A stretch of DNA of 29,414 nt from a virus. Positions within the stretch are counted from its first letter, which is position 1, and each line of letters starts with the position of its first letter. Where the stretch lies: positions 1 through 29,414 of the IMG/VR virus record IMGVR_UViG_3300032093_000615, one strand, 5' to 3'. Position numbers and translations under genes: made by a program. Below are positions 1-7,853 of the stretch, piece after piece. The notes under the pieces were generated by a model. It did no database searches. It was not told the DNA's origin and was given only the letters and a program-made list of their open reading frames with translations.

Positions 1-1381
1 GGTGCGGCGCGCGGCGCCCGCGCACGATCTTGCCGTCCTTGACGTTCAGGTCGCCGATCATCTGGTCGATCACGGACAGCGTGTTCATCGCGCTGTCGCG
101 CGCCGAACCGTACTTATCCAGAAACTCCACGTCGGTGTCGGCCTGCTTTTCCGCACGCTTCTCTTGGTAAAGTTCGCCGGGCGTCTTGCGTTGCACTCTT
201 GCTTCGGCTTCGACGCGCGACAAAGGCACCTGCGCCGAACCGGGCAGCGGCGACTGCATCGGCGACTTACCCTTAAACTGCCGACCAGTGTCCTCGTATT
301 CTTCCAGCGCCTGTACTCGCGTCATGCCGGCGTCGCCTTCGCCGGGGCGGTAGACAGCGCTGCGCATACCGGCAGCCGGCTGTTCATCCGGCATGATGCG
401 GATGTTGTTGCTGCGCAGGATTTCCGCCAACTGGGCGTCCTTGCCCGGCCCCGCGGCCGCGCGCATCGCTTCAAGGTTGGACTGCGACACGACGCCGGTG
501 TCCATCATGGTCTGAACAATACCCGCCAAATCCGGCTGCGCCGCGCCGCCAGCCGACATCGTCTGGAACTCAGGGCTATTCTGCATCAGCCGGCTGGCGC
601 GCTTCTGGACCTCCAGAAAATCGCTTTCGCTCAGGTCGCGCAGCATGGGGTCGGATACATTAGCGCCGCGCGCGACAGCGCGGGCAGCCGCGTCAAGCTG
701 CTCTGGCGTAGCCGGAACCGCTTGCGGTGTCGCCTGAGCGCGCAAGTCCGCCGGCGTTGTATTGACATCTCGCGTGGGGCGAAAACCGCCGGCTGGCACA
801 ATACCACCCGAAGGCTGCGCGGGCGCGCCCGCAACCGGCGCGGCGGGCCGACGCTTAAGCTGCCGCGTGGTGAGCGGGTAGACGCCTTGCGCGCCTTTTT
901 CGGCGGAGAACCCGCCGGTCACAGCAACACCGTAGTTGCCGTTTTCGTCCATAACTACTTCGGTTTCTAGCGGACCGTATGTAGCCCTAAAGTTGTCGCT
1001 CAGGCTACCGACCATCTTAAGCAGTTCGTTTCTGCTAAAATTTTCAGGTGGCAGATTAGCGGCAAAAAATTCCGCAAACTGGGGCGCGTCACGCTGCATA
1101 TCGCGCAGCAGCAGCACATAACCCTGCGCATTCATAGTCTGGCCGGCTCGTTTAGTGTAAAAGTCGAACAGCTTTCCGGCCTGATCAATCTCGGCCGCCG
1201 AAGCCTCGCGGCTTTCCTTGGCCTGCGCGAGTTGCATTTCCTGCGCGGCTTTCGCAGCCTGCCGTTCCGCCGCGCGCTGCTGCGACATCATGTTCATCAT
1301 CTGCGCGTTGCGCTGGATGGCCGTGCCGAGAAAGTCGGTCTGCGGGGCGCGGGCCTGAAGGGCGATCATCTGGTTGGCCAT
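1..1381 (-). CDS. Putative internal virion / DNA-ejection protein, 3' end cut by window edge
   Basis: An open frame runs leftward from ATG at 1381 to the window edge with no stop, giving at least 460 residues; the C-terminus is missing. The N-terminus (about residues 20-60) is rich in Ala, Gln, Met and Glu and looks helical (SQQRAAERQAAKAAQEMQLA). A less biased region follows around residues 70-150, then a Pro/Ala-rich linker. The start overlaps the stop of the upstream gene as TAATG, so the two are translationally coupled. In P22 the genes after gp7 are the ejection proteins gp20 and gp16, and this gene sits in that position. I see no motif that proves ejection function, so the role is inferred from gene order and composition only. 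Confidence 0.6.
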   Translation of the reverse strand, partial: MANQMIALQARAPQTDFLGTAIQRNAQMMNMMSQQRAAERQAAKAAQEMQLAQAKESREASAAEIDQAGKLFDFYTKRAGQTMNAQGYVLLLRDMQRDAPQFAEFFAANLPPENFSRNELLKMVGSLSDNFRATYGPLETEVVMDENGNYGVAVTGGFSAEKGAQGVYPLTTRQLKRRPAAPVAGAPAQPSGGIVPAGGFRPTRDVNTTPADLRAQATPQAVPATPEQLDAAARAVARGANVSDPMLRDLSESDFLEVQKRASRLMQNSPEFQTMSAGGAAQPDLAGIVQTMMDTGVVSQSNLEAMRAAAGPGKDAQLAEILRSNNIRIMPDEQPAAGMRSAVYRPGEGDAGMTRVQALEEYEDTGRQFKGKSPMQSPLPGSAQVPLSRVEAEARVQRKTPGELYQEKRAEKQADTDVEFLDKYGSARDSAMNTLSVIDQMIGDLNVKDGKIVRGRRAPH

Positions 1382-2148
1382 TAGAAGATACTCGGATTGG
1401 CGCGCATGGCGGATGTCACGTCAGGGACCAGCGACGCAGACGGAGCGCCGCGGTTGAAGTAGTTCAACTGGGCCTGATACAGCGGGTAGTTCATCGCCGC
1501 CTGACCGATACCGCTGAGAGCACCAGACAGCGCGTTGGCGCTACCGACGTAGCCCGACGCGCGGGCCGCGCCAGCGTTCATCAGGTTCTGCGCCTGCGCC
1601 TGCCCCGCCTGCCCGGCCGCGCCGGTCAGCGTATTCGCCGCGGACTGGCCCGACCCCATCAACGACTGAAGCGGGTTCAGACGTGCAGCGCGTTCGACCT
1701 GATAGCGGTTGAAGGCGTTCTGGTACTCTTGGCTGGCCAAGTCCTGCCCGAAGCGCTGGATGCCCTTCATGGTCGCGCCCGACAGCAGACCGCCGCGTGC
1801 CGCCGCCGACCGCTCCAGCGCTTTCATTCCTTCGGCCTGCCGGAAAGCGTAGCCGGGGTCTTGCTGGAACTGCTCGGTGCCGAACGGCTTGGCGAGGCTG
1901 CCGTAGCCAGCCGCCGTCTGGTCGCCACCGATGCCGAGCAACTGCATGATCTGCTGCTGGGCGGTCAGGCCAGCCTGCCGGAACGGTTCCTGAAGTTCGA
2001 TCTGCCGCTGGAACATGCGCTCCTGTGCGGCGAGGGCTTCCTGCGCGGCGCGCTCCTGCGCGCTGGCGGCCTTCTTCGCGCCGCTCGACGCGACCAGACC
2101 ACCACCAATGGATGCGACACCCCCGATAATTGCGCCGGCGACTGGCAT
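1381..2148 (-). CDS. DNA injection (P22 gp7-like) virion protein
   Basis: 255 residues from ATG 2148. A frame upstream of this ATG stays open, but this start overlaps the previous stop as TGATG and gives the usual N-terminus MPVAGAIIGGVASIGGGLVA, a glycine-rich hydrophobic segment that could insert into membrane. An Ala/Gln-rich helical region follows (about 25-60), then the block PGYAFRQAEGMKALERSAAA (about 98-117) and RGGLLSGATMKGIQRFGQDL, which recur in phage DNA-transfer proteins. The C-terminal third is Ala/Gly/Gln-rich. In P22, gp7 leaves the capsid with the DNA and helps it cross the envelope. Its place directly after a gp14-like gene supports the call; sequence similarity to gp7 itself is not something I can demonstrate here. 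Confidence 0.7.
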   Translation of the reverse strand: MPVAGAIIGGVASIGGGLVASSGAKKAASAQERAAQEALAAQERMFQRQIELQEPFRQAGLTAQQQIMQLLGIGGDQTAAGYGSLAKPFGTEQFQQDPGYAFRQAEGMKALERSAAARGGLLSGATMKGIQRFGQDLASQEYQNAFNRYQVERAARLNPLQSLMGSGQSAANTLTGAAGQAGQAQAQNLMNAGAARASGYVGSANALSGALSGIGQAAMNYPLYQAQLNYFNRGAPSASLVPDVTSAMRANPSIF

Positions 2149-2570
2149 CAGTCCAACTCCATCATAAAGATACGGTGCGGGGCACCGAAGGTTTCTATCA
2201 CTTCTCCGGTCGGCTGCATACCCCCTTGCCGCGCGAAGCGCTCGACGTGGCGGGCCTGCGGCGGGACGCGGGTCCAAAGCATCTTGGCGCCGTGGCGCCG
2301 GGCGAAGTCAATTCCTTGCGACCGGGCGGCGTTACCCCATTCGCCGCGGCCCGACCGAAGGATGAACGTATGCACCTCGTACGTTCGTGGCGCGGTCCAC
2401 AGCAGTGCAAACCCGCCATGTTCACCCATCAAAAACCAGTGCTCCGGGCGCTCGACCAGCGCCGACAAGTCCAGTTCACCGGCTTCCGGCGCACCGACAT
2501 ACGGACGGACATCGGGGTGGTTGACCACCCAATTGACCAGCGCCGCGTCGTGGGTGCGCTGCAAGTGCAT
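2148..2570 (-). CDS. GNAT-like protein in P22 gp14 (head assembly) position
   Basis: 140 residues. The layout suggests a GNAT acetyltransferase-like fold: an N-terminal helix, beta strands around HWFLMGEHGGFALLWTA (about 44-60), the strand EVHTFILRSGRGEWGNAAR (about 65-83) where a GNAT would bind acetyl-CoA, a helix, a strand AKMLWTRVP, and a C-terminal FARQGGMQPTGEVIETFG like the 'GF...G' end of the fold. P22 gp14 (DUF2824) sits immediately before gp7 in a similar arrangement. The start overlaps the following gene's frame ends as TGATG on both sides, so the gene is tightly coupled. Catalytic activity is unproven; members of this group may be structural. Confidence 0.6.
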   Translation of the reverse strand: MHLQRTHDAALVNWVVNHPDVRPYVGAPEAGELDLSALVERPEHWFLMGEHGGFALLWTAPRTYEVHTFILRSGRGEWGNAARSQGIDFARRHGAKMLWTRVPPQARHVERFARQGGMQPTGEVIETFGAPHRIFMMELD

Positions 2571-2905
2571 CAGGTGATCTCGCGGCCTGATGCACGGATG
2601 TTGACCGACAGCGAGGCGCTGGCCAGCGTAGAGATGAAGCCGTTCGGGGCCAAGGCGTGCCCGACGATCTCCGGGAAGGTATACGTCTCGTTCGGTTGCA
2701 GCGTCTTGGTCTTCACGATCAGGTTCTGCGTACCGGCCGTGTCGGCGGCCGTCACCAGATTGACGCTGATCGACGCTGCCGAGGTGCTGTAGTTGGTGGC
2801 GGTGAACTTGTCGATGATCGTGGTCACGTTGGTCGCGGTGTACTGCGTGGACTGCGTGTTCTCCGCGATCTTCGACGGAATGAGCACTTTGACGGTAACA
2901 GTCAT
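2570..2905 (-). CDS. Small beta-rich virion protein, function unknown
   Basis: 111 residues, Thr/Ser/Ala-rich, with alternating hydrophobic residues throughout (for example FTATNYSTSAASISVNLVTA, about 34-53) that suggest a beta sandwich. It contains no membrane segment, signal peptide or catalytic motif. It lies between small tail-region proteins and the gp14-like gene and overlaps the latter as TGATG. Small proteins of this composition are common in the tail-gene cluster of short-tailed phages, where they are usually left as hypothetical. A structural role on the virion is an inference from position. Confidence 0.6.
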   Translation of the reverse strand: MTVTVKVLIPSKIAENTQSTQYTATNVTTIIDKFTATNYSTSAASISVNLVTAADTAGTQNLIVKTKTLQPNETYTFPEIVGHALAPNGFISTLASASLSVNIRASGREIT

Positions 2906-2916
2906 GGTTCAGGCCC

Positions 2917-3345
2917 TTAGTTGTATTCGGCTTGTAGCGTTATGTCCGCCGAAGCCAAAATTGTCGAGGTGCCGACGCGCCGAATGCCGATATTGATGAT
3001 CGCGTCGGTAATGCCCAGCGTCGGCTGCGACACCAGCCACGCCCGCGACGACGACAGCGCCAGCCAAGTGCCGGTCGCGGAACTGCTGCCGTCGAGAACC
3101 CCCGACACAACCGTGACGTAGCACTCGTAGTTGGTGGCCTGCGCGCCCGGCACGCACCAGTCTTCCAGAAAGATGTAGCCGCCACCGTTCTGGCTGTAGT
3201 TGGCCGTGCCATCTGACTTTAGCTGGTACGCCGCGGAAGCAGTGCCCAGCGCATTGAAAGCGTAGATGTACTGCGCGCTAAGGGTAATCGTAACGGCCGA
3301 CGCGCCCCCGCCAGCGCCAATCAGCGAGAGGACCGCGCCGCTCAT
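2917..3345 (-). CDS. Small phage structural-region protein, function unknown
   Basis: 142 residues starting at ATG 3345, which overlaps the stop of the upstream fibre-like gene. After a short Gly/Ala-rich start (MSGAVLSLIGAGGGASAVTI) the protein is rich in Thr, Ser, Tyr and aromatic residues with repeated beta-strand patterns (GTWLALSSSRAWLVSQPTLG, about 92-111; ADITLQAEYN at the end). It looks like an all-beta virion protein. The N-terminal segment might be taken as a membrane helix but is too glycine-rich for a confident call. No function can be assigned. Confidence 0.6.
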   Translation of the reverse strand: MSGAVLSLIGAGGGASAVTITLSAQYIYAFNALGTASAAYQLKSDGTANYSQNGGGYIFLEDWCVPGAQATNYECYVTVVSGVLDGSSSATGTWLALSSSRAWLVSQPTLGITDAIINIGIRRVGTSTILASADITLQAEYN

Positions 3346-4199
3346 CAGGACAGCCCCGCCCCGCTGATGACCCAGACCGTAGCGGCCACCTTGACGACCG
3401 TGGCCAGACCGTAGCCCGCCAGCGTGCGAGAGCCGGTGTTCGTGGTGCCAGCCTGCCGCAGCGTGTCGGACGTGATGGCGATGGTCTGCGAGGAGCCGCT
3501 GTTGTTGTAGATCACAACGGTCGCGCCAATCGGGAACGCCACCGAGGCGTTAGCCGGAATGGTGATGCCGCCGGTCGTGATCGAGATGTGCTTGCCGTTG
3601 TCGTTCAGCGTCAGCGCGTAGGCGCCGGTCTGGGCGTTCTGCGGGGCGCCGCGGTAGCCGACGCTGTCCGTGCCGATGGTGCCGGTGGCGACAATCGCCA
3701 CGTCCTGCTCCAGCGAGGTGATGTCGGTGTTGGCGCCCGATGCGGCCGCGCCGAGGTTGGTGCGGGCGTTGGCAGCCGTCGTGGCGCCCGTGCCGCCGTT
3801 GGCGACGGCGACGGTGCCGGTCACGTTGGTGGCCGTGCCGGTGATGCTGCCGGCGAAAGTCACGCCGCTGCCGATGGTGCCGCCGGTGATGCTGACGTTG
3901 TCAGCGTTCTGCGTGGCCATCGACCCAGACATGGCGATGTTGTCCACAGTCCAGATGAGCGCGTCGGCCGAGGTGCGCAGGACGACCTTGTACGACACGC
4001 CGGGCGCGTACCAAATGTCGGCCTCGCCGCGCGCGTCAAGGATGACCGGGTTGGCGTTCGGCGTGGTGCCGCCCGCAGTAGTGTAAGTCGCCAGCGGCGT
4101 GGTCGTGCCGGCCTGATAGGTGTAGACCTTGCCGCCAGCCAGCGGAGCGCCGTTAGCGTCGAGGAACTGGGCCTTGGGCGGTGGAGAAAGGATTGCCAT
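3345..4199 (-). CDS. Tail fibre / tailspike-type protein with head-binding-like N-terminus
   Basis: 284 residues from ATG 4199, which lies one base after the upstream stop. An alternative ATG at 4220 would overlap that gene by 20 bases. Residues 1-65 (MAILSPPPKAQFLDANGAPL, GGKVYTYQAGTTTPLATYT, NPVILDARGEADIWY) match the N-terminal pattern of many podovirus tail-fibre proteins, which attaches the fibre to the tail. The middle holds a Gly/Thr/Ala-rich stretch with the fibre repeat VANGGTGATTAANARTNLGA (about 139-158). The C-terminus is beta-rich. The protein is short for a receptor-binding fibre, so it may be a connector or a minor fibre. The family resemblance is clear; the receptor is unknown. 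Confidence 0.7.
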   Translation of the reverse strand: MAILSPPPKAQFLDANGAPLAGGKVYTYQAGTTTPLATYTTAGGTTPNANPVILDARGEADIWYAPGVSYKVVLRTSADALIWTVDNIAMSGSMATQNADNVSITGGTIGSGVTFAGSITGTATNVTGTVAVANGGTGATTAANARTNLGAAASGANTDITSLEQDVAIVATGTIGTDSVGYRGAPQNAQTGAYALTLNDNGKHISITTGGITIPANASVAFPIGATVVIYNNSGSSQTIAITSDTLRQAGTTNTGSRTLAGYGLATVVKVAATVWVISGAGLS

Positions 4200-4200
4200 A

Positions 4201-4923
4201 TCAGTAAGGCCCCCCGGCATTGATGTTGTTGGTCACGGTCAGGATGACCGACGGAATAGCAGGGTGGAAGGCGCTGGCGGCGCTGGAGTTCAGGTACACG
4301 CCGGTGTCGTCCACGGCCCACATCAGTTCAAAGTAGTCACCAGCGTTCATGGATAGCAGATAATTCCATGCAGCAATAGTGGCGAAGTTGTTGCCCTTGG
4401 TGCGCACCTGCCCAGCGCTGTCAGGCACGTCCGTGCCGTTCTTGCGCAGCCAAATCCACAATAGATGGTCGGTCGCTATCGTGGTGTCGATCTGCGCCGA
4501 GAACTGGATGTTGTAGATGTTCGCGGTATCGACGTAGACGCGCGACGTGGGCGTGCCGAGCGTGACGCCGAGGCTCAGGTCGGTCGTGTTGAACGTCATC
4601 GCGTAGGCCGTGTTAACCAGCGCGGCAGTCTGATCCGTCGTGTCGTAGAACGAGCCGTAGCGATGCCGCGGCAACTGCGGTGTGTGCGCAGGCGCGAGGT
4701 TAAGCCCCTGCAACTCCTGCATCACCTGATGCTCGGACAAGTTGTTGTCGGTTGGCGGCCCAAGCTGCACCTCGTCCAGCGTGACCGGGTTGTTGCCGCC
4801 GCCGGTCAGCGTGAACAGGTTGAAGAAGAACCGATACCAGTCACGGGTCATCAGGCCCGTGCGCTGGTCGATGACGCCGACACGGGACGCGGGTATCTTG
4901 GTTATGTTGACCGGTTCAGCCAT
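4201..4923 (-). CDS. Tail-region virion protein with jelly-roll-like C-terminal domain
   Basis: 240 residues. The N-terminus has the short block IPASRVGVIDQRTGLMTRDW followed by YRFFFNLFTLTGGG (about 10-43), common in phage proteins next to the gp10-like gene. After a linker, residues 90-240 are beta-rich, with patterns such as YNIQFSAQIDTT, LLWIWLRKNGTDVPDS and GDYFELMWAVDDTGVYL that recall trimeric C1q/TNF-like jelly rolls found at fibre tips. The gene overlaps the end of the gp10-like gene by 8 bases and ends one base before the next start. A role as tail needle or fibre accessory is plausible, since no obvious gp26 homologue is seen, but this is inference. Confidence 0.6.
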   Translation of the reverse strand: MAEPVNITKIPASRVGVIDQRTGLMTRDWYRFFFNLFTLTGGGNNPVTLDEVQLGPPTDNNLSEHQVMQELQGLNLAPAHTPQLPRHRYGSFYDTTDQTAALVNTAYAMTFNTTDLSLGVTLGTPTSRVYVDTANIYNIQFSAQIDTTIATDHLLWIWLRKNGTDVPDSAGQVRTKGNNFATIAAWNYLLSMNAGDYFELMWAVDDTGVYLNSSAASAFHPAIPSVILTVTNNINAGGPY

Positions 4924-6451
4924 TTGTCCCGCTCAGGAGCAGTTCGGCGCCAATGATGCTGATCTTGACCGGGTCGGTGCCTGACACCTCGTAGACGCGG
5001 TCGCGCAGCTTGAGCGTCATGCCGAGACGACGCCACAGCGCGCGGCGGCTGTACTGGCCGATACGCCCGATGGAAGTCCAGTGCTCGTTCGACCATGTAT
5101 GGCCGCCGTCGTCCGACCAGCGCAGCATAACCTGCGGGTCCGCGCCCTGCACGACCGGCGTGGTGCCGGGCACCTCGAACAGTTGATCTTGAAAGTCTAG
5201 TTCAAGCGTGTAGTCTGGGCTGCTCTGCGTGTCGCCAAACGCCAGCCCGTTCAGGCCGACACCGACTTCCAGATTGAGTTGCAGCGAGTGCTGCGTCGTA
5301 CGACGCAGGTTGTTCGCGCCGGTCGGCAGCGCACGCCACGACCGCAGCCACTTCTGCGGAGTGCCGTTGTCAGCATAGGTCGTCAGGTCGAACGTGTAGA
5401 TGTTGCCGTTCTGGTAGTCGCCGATGATGATGTTGCCGTTGAAGTTGCACTGGCAGTTGCCGCGGTGGCGGGTGAACTCGCCCGCGTCGAAATACGCCCG
5501 CTCGTGCCATGCGCCGGTCGCGGCGTCATAGACCCACGTCGTGTTGCCGCTGGGGAAGTTCAGCACGTAGAAGGCGTGGCCGTCCTGCTGGTAGGTGTAG
5601 GCCACCGCGTCGGTCATGTCCGAGTACTGCTGGATTTGCCACTCGATAGCGTGCGTCGAGATGCGCTGGCCGACGTAACCGCCAGCGCGGTAGACGATGC
5701 CCTGACCGCGGGCGTCGCGGCCCAGCCAGAACACGCTGTTGTCCAGCTTGGCAATCGAATAGGGAGCGACGCAGCCGATCTCGTTGTAGGCGCCTTGGAT
5801 GCGCGCCAGCGGGAAATCGGCTGCGCCGGCGTTGTACCAGACTTCGGTGCTGTCCGTCCCGAAGACCCATACTTCGCGGTGGTCCACGATGATGCCGACC
5901 ACGCCGTCGGGCGAACCTTCAGCGCTGGCAAAGTCCAGAGGGTCGATTTGTGTGCCGTCCAGCAGCGACGTGACCCAAAGTTTCTGGCTATCCGGCTGGT
6001 TGAACACGAAGTAGCCGTCGAGGTAGCCGACCGTCACCGCGCCGGGGAAATCCGGGTCCGTGACCTGCACGTAGGTGTCAGTGGACTCCGTGTAGACGTA
6101 AGCGTTCGGGTTCGACACGAAAACGATCTGGTCGCCATTGTCGGCGATGGACACCTGACCGGTGCCGGAGATCGAACCCAGCAGACGCGGCGTGCCGGTC
6201 AGCGAGGACAGCTTGTAGACCTCTTGGCCTGACACGACGTAGAAGTCGTCGCCCTGCGTCTGGTGCGCCCACAGCCCGCGAATGGGGCCGGTGCCGACGG
6301 TCTGCTGAAACTTCAGGCCCGGCGCGCGGTTCAGGAACGCGGGCATCTGGCCGCCTTCCGGCACGACCTCTGGGAAGAGGTTGATCATGCGGTTGTCGGC
6401 GGCGTTGACGCTGCGGGCGACATACGCCGACCCAAGGATCGGCGTCTGCAT
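4916..6451 (-). CDS. Packaged DNA stabilisation protein (P22 gp10-like tail hub)
   Basis: 511 residues; P22 gp10 has 472. In P22 this protein binds gp4 below the portal and closes the tail after packaging. The opening MQTPILGSAYVARSVNAADN followed by RMINLFPEVVPEGG is the characteristic N-terminus of this family. The body repeats beta-propeller-like strands (VYKLSSLTGTPRLLGSISGT, QIVFVSNPNAYVYTESTDTY, VWVFGTDSTEVWYNAGA, VFWLGRDARGQGIVYR, HAFYVLNFPSGNTTWVYDA), and the W-x-E and D-x-W motifs are in the usual order. It starts at the stop of the gp4-like gene. The order gp4 then gp10 is as in P22. Confidence is high. Confidence 0.9.
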   Translation of the reverse strand: MQTPILGSAYVARSVNAADNRMINLFPEVVPEGGQMPAFLNRAPGLKFQQTVGTGPIRGLWAHQTQGDDFYVVSGQEVYKLSSLTGTPRLLGSISGTGQVSIADNGDQIVFVSNPNAYVYTESTDTYVQVTDPDFPGAVTVGYLDGYFVFNQPDSQKLWVTSLLDGTQIDPLDFASAEGSPDGVVGIIVDHREVWVFGTDSTEVWYNAGAADFPLARIQGAYNEIGCVAPYSIAKLDNSVFWLGRDARGQGIVYRAGGYVGQRISTHAIEWQIQQYSDMTDAVAYTYQQDGHAFYVLNFPSGNTTWVYDAATGAWHERAYFDAGEFTRHRGNCQCNFNGNIIIGDYQNGNIYTFDLTTYADNGTPQKWLRSWRALPTGANNLRRTTQHSLQLNLEVGVGLNGLAFGDTQSSPDYTLELDFQDQLFEVPGTTPVVQGADPQVMLRWSDDGGHTWSNEHWTSIGRIGQYSRRALWRRLGMTLKLRDRVYEVSGTDPVKISIIGAELLLSGTNG

Positions 6452-7161
6452 CAGTAGTTGCCCGCGTAGACGTTAAAGCGCTGGCGACTGGCGATCAGGC
6501 TGTACGGCATGGCCATGATGTCGTCGGGGTTGTTGATCCGCTTGAGGTTGCGCTTGCTGGTCATGGCGATGCGCTGGACCTGCGGCGACGGCTCGACGCC
6601 GAACTCCGGGGCCAGTTCGCAGGCCAGATTGTAGCGGAACGCCCGCAGGTAGCCCGGCGGGAAGTGAAGCGATGTCGCCAGCGTGACCGGTGCGGTCAGT
6701 TCTTCGACCGAGATGAAGTGCCACTCCAGCGCCCGGATGGGCTTCGGATAGACGAACATTTCGATGTCGGGGTAGGTGTTGTTGACGAAGATGACCTGCG
6801 GGTACGTCGAAGTCACGGTCTTGACCGCGATGCCGTTGTACTGCTGCTGGTTGATGAACTTGATGCCGTAGCTGACGCCGGTGGTGGCGTCACGGAAGTA
6901 GGTGCTATCGTCCAGCAGCACCGGGCGGTTGCCGACGAAGTCGCCAGACGGCCCCAGCGTGCGACGGATTTCGGCGGCGGGCCAAGTGAAGACCTGATCT
7001 TGCGTGGAAAAAACCGACAGCCGTTCTGTGTTCCAGCTATCAATCATCTGCTGCATCGCCACCAAGGCGTCCTGCGACGTGTCAGCGGACGGCGTTTCGC
7101 CTTCGGCCAGTACGCCGATCAGGCGCAGAGAGCCGTTAATGATGTCGCCCGCGCTGGCCAT
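6451..7161 (-). CDS. Head-to-tail adaptor (P22 gp4-like)
   Basis: 236 residues; P22 gp4 has 166, so this member is longer. The N-terminus MASAGDIINGSLRLIGVLAE (1-20) and SQDALVAMQQMIDSWNTERL (about 29-48) are the helical adaptor core found in gp4-type and gp6-type connectors, which bind the portal ring and extend the channel. The middle part (about 60-135) is a beta insertion, and the C-terminal helix LRAFRYNLACELAPEFG is typical of the family. P22 gp4 also has peptidoglycan-degrading activity; I see no residue set here that would prove that. It lies immediately upstream of the gp10-like gene, as in P22. Confidence 0.85.
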   Translation of the reverse strand: MASAGDIINGSLRLIGVLAEGETPSADTSQDALVAMQQMIDSWNTERLSVFSTQDQVFTWPAAEIRRTLGPSGDFVGNRPVLLDDSTYFRDATTGVSYGIKFINQQQYNGIAVKTVTSTYPQVIFVNNTYPDIEMFVYPKPIRALEWHFISVEELTAPVTLATSLHFPPGYLRAFRYNLACELAPEFGVEPSPQVQRIAMTSKRNLKRINNPDDIMAMPYSLIASRQRFNVYAGNY

Positions 7162-7164
7162 GAC

Positions 7165-7335
7165 TTAGTCTTCCTGCTCTGCCCGGCGAGGGCCGCGGCG
7201 CTTGGAGTTCTTTTCCACCGTGGCGGCAGGATCAGCAATGCGTTCCCACCCGTACATTTCGTCGTAATCCGCTTCAGCGTCCGAAGTTGCTACTTTGGCG
7301 CCGTGGATAGGGTGTACCATGTAAATGACAGCCAT
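7165..7335 (-). CDS. Small charged protein, function unknown
   Basis: A 56-residue reading frame beginning MAVIYMVHPIHGAKVATSDA and ending in a basic, then acidic tail (KRRGPRRAEQED). An AAGAGG ribosome-binding site lies about 6 bases before ATG 7335. The stop is 3 bases before the gp4-like start, so the gene fills the gap between the coat-proximal genes and the adaptor. The first half has the feel of a small beta fold: hydrophobic start, HPIHG turn, DEMYGWE. No domain is recognised. The strong ribosome-binding site and tight packing make it a real gene. Confidence 0.65.
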   Translation of the reverse strand: MAVIYMVHPIHGAKVATSDAEADYDEMYGWERIADPAATVEKNSKRRGPRRAEQED

Positions 7336-7348
7336 GACAAACCTCTTG

Positions 7349-7378
7349 AAAACTGCGCCCGGCCGAAGCCGGGCGCAG
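7349..7378 (-). terminator. Hairpin terminator with UUCG loop
   Basis: An 11-bp perfect stem (CTGCGCCCGGC, 7353-7363, pairing with 7368-7378) closes a loop that reads UUCG on the leftward transcript, followed by UUUU and then a C. It sits between the coat-proximal 137-residue gene and the 56-residue gene. The U tract is short, so it probably lowers rather than abolishes transcription from the abundant coat message into the tail genes. Confidence 0.6.
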
Positions 7379-7384
7379 ACTTTG

Positions 7385-7798
7385 TTAGGCGACGCGGTAC
7401 AGCGTCCAAGCCCCGGCGGCCGACTTGCGCGCGATCATCATCGCGCCAGTGGTCACGGGGATGGTCATGGTCAGCGAACCGGTGACAGTCCAGCCGGTGC
7501 CAGCCGCGATAACGGCGGTGCCCGACGAGGTGCCGAGGTTGACCACGCGGAAGGTGAACGAAGTGCCCACCTTGTCCGCGTTGGTCAGAGCAGCCTCAAG
7601 GTCAGTGACCGTCGGCAGAGTGTAGGTCTGCTGGGAGGTCACACCGTTGTTTGCAAGGATCAGACCGTTGAGAACCTGAGCCGCGGTCAGCGTGGCCGTA
7701 GCCGTAACCGAAACCGGGGCCGGGATCGCGTCGATCAGGGGTTCGTCGAGGTTGCCATCACCGATCTGATAGCCGCCGCCGCCATTGGGAAGAGACAT
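7385..7798 (-). CDS. Coat-associated small beta protein, possible capsid decoration protein
   Basis: 137 residues. The N-terminus MSLPNGGGGYQIGDGNLDEP is glycine-rich and probably flexible. Residues about 30-137 alternate hydrophobic and Thr/Val residues (TATATLTAAQVLNGLILANN, FTFRVVNLGTSSGTAVIAA) and end WTLYRVA, suggesting an all-beta fold. A strong AAGGAGA ribosome-binding site precedes the ATG. The gene follows the major coat gene directly, with a hairpin on either side, so it is likely expressed at a high level with the coat. That is where decoration or cement proteins are usually encoded. The decoration role is inferred; the family is otherwise unassigned. Confidence 0.6.
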   Translation of the reverse strand: MSLPNGGGGYQIGDGNLDEPLIDAIPAPVSVTATATLTAAQVLNGLILANNGVTSQQTYTLPTVTDLEAALTNADKVGTSFTFRVVNLGTSSGTAVIAAGTGWTVTGSLTMTIPVTTGAMMIARKSAAGAWTLYRVA

Positions 7799-7821
7799 AG
7801 TATTTCTCCTTGATCAGAATT

Positions 7822-7843
7822 GGCCCCCGGAAGTCCGGGGGCC
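7822..7843 (-). terminator. GC-rich hairpin just after the coat gene
   Basis: A 9-bp perfect stem (GGCCCCCGG, 7822-7830, with 7835-7843) and a 4-base loop begin 11 bases after the coat stop codon. No clear U tract follows on the leftward strand (AAUUCU), so it may act as an mRNA 3' stabiliser or partial terminator rather than a strong stop. Confidence 0.45.
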
Positions 7844-7853
7844 GTAGTTTTGA

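Noticed and set aside
2-970. Long rightward open frame (322 residues) at the left edge
   Set aside because: It is Arg/His/Ala-rich and antisense to the well-formed leftward virion gene with normal codon use and a coupled start.
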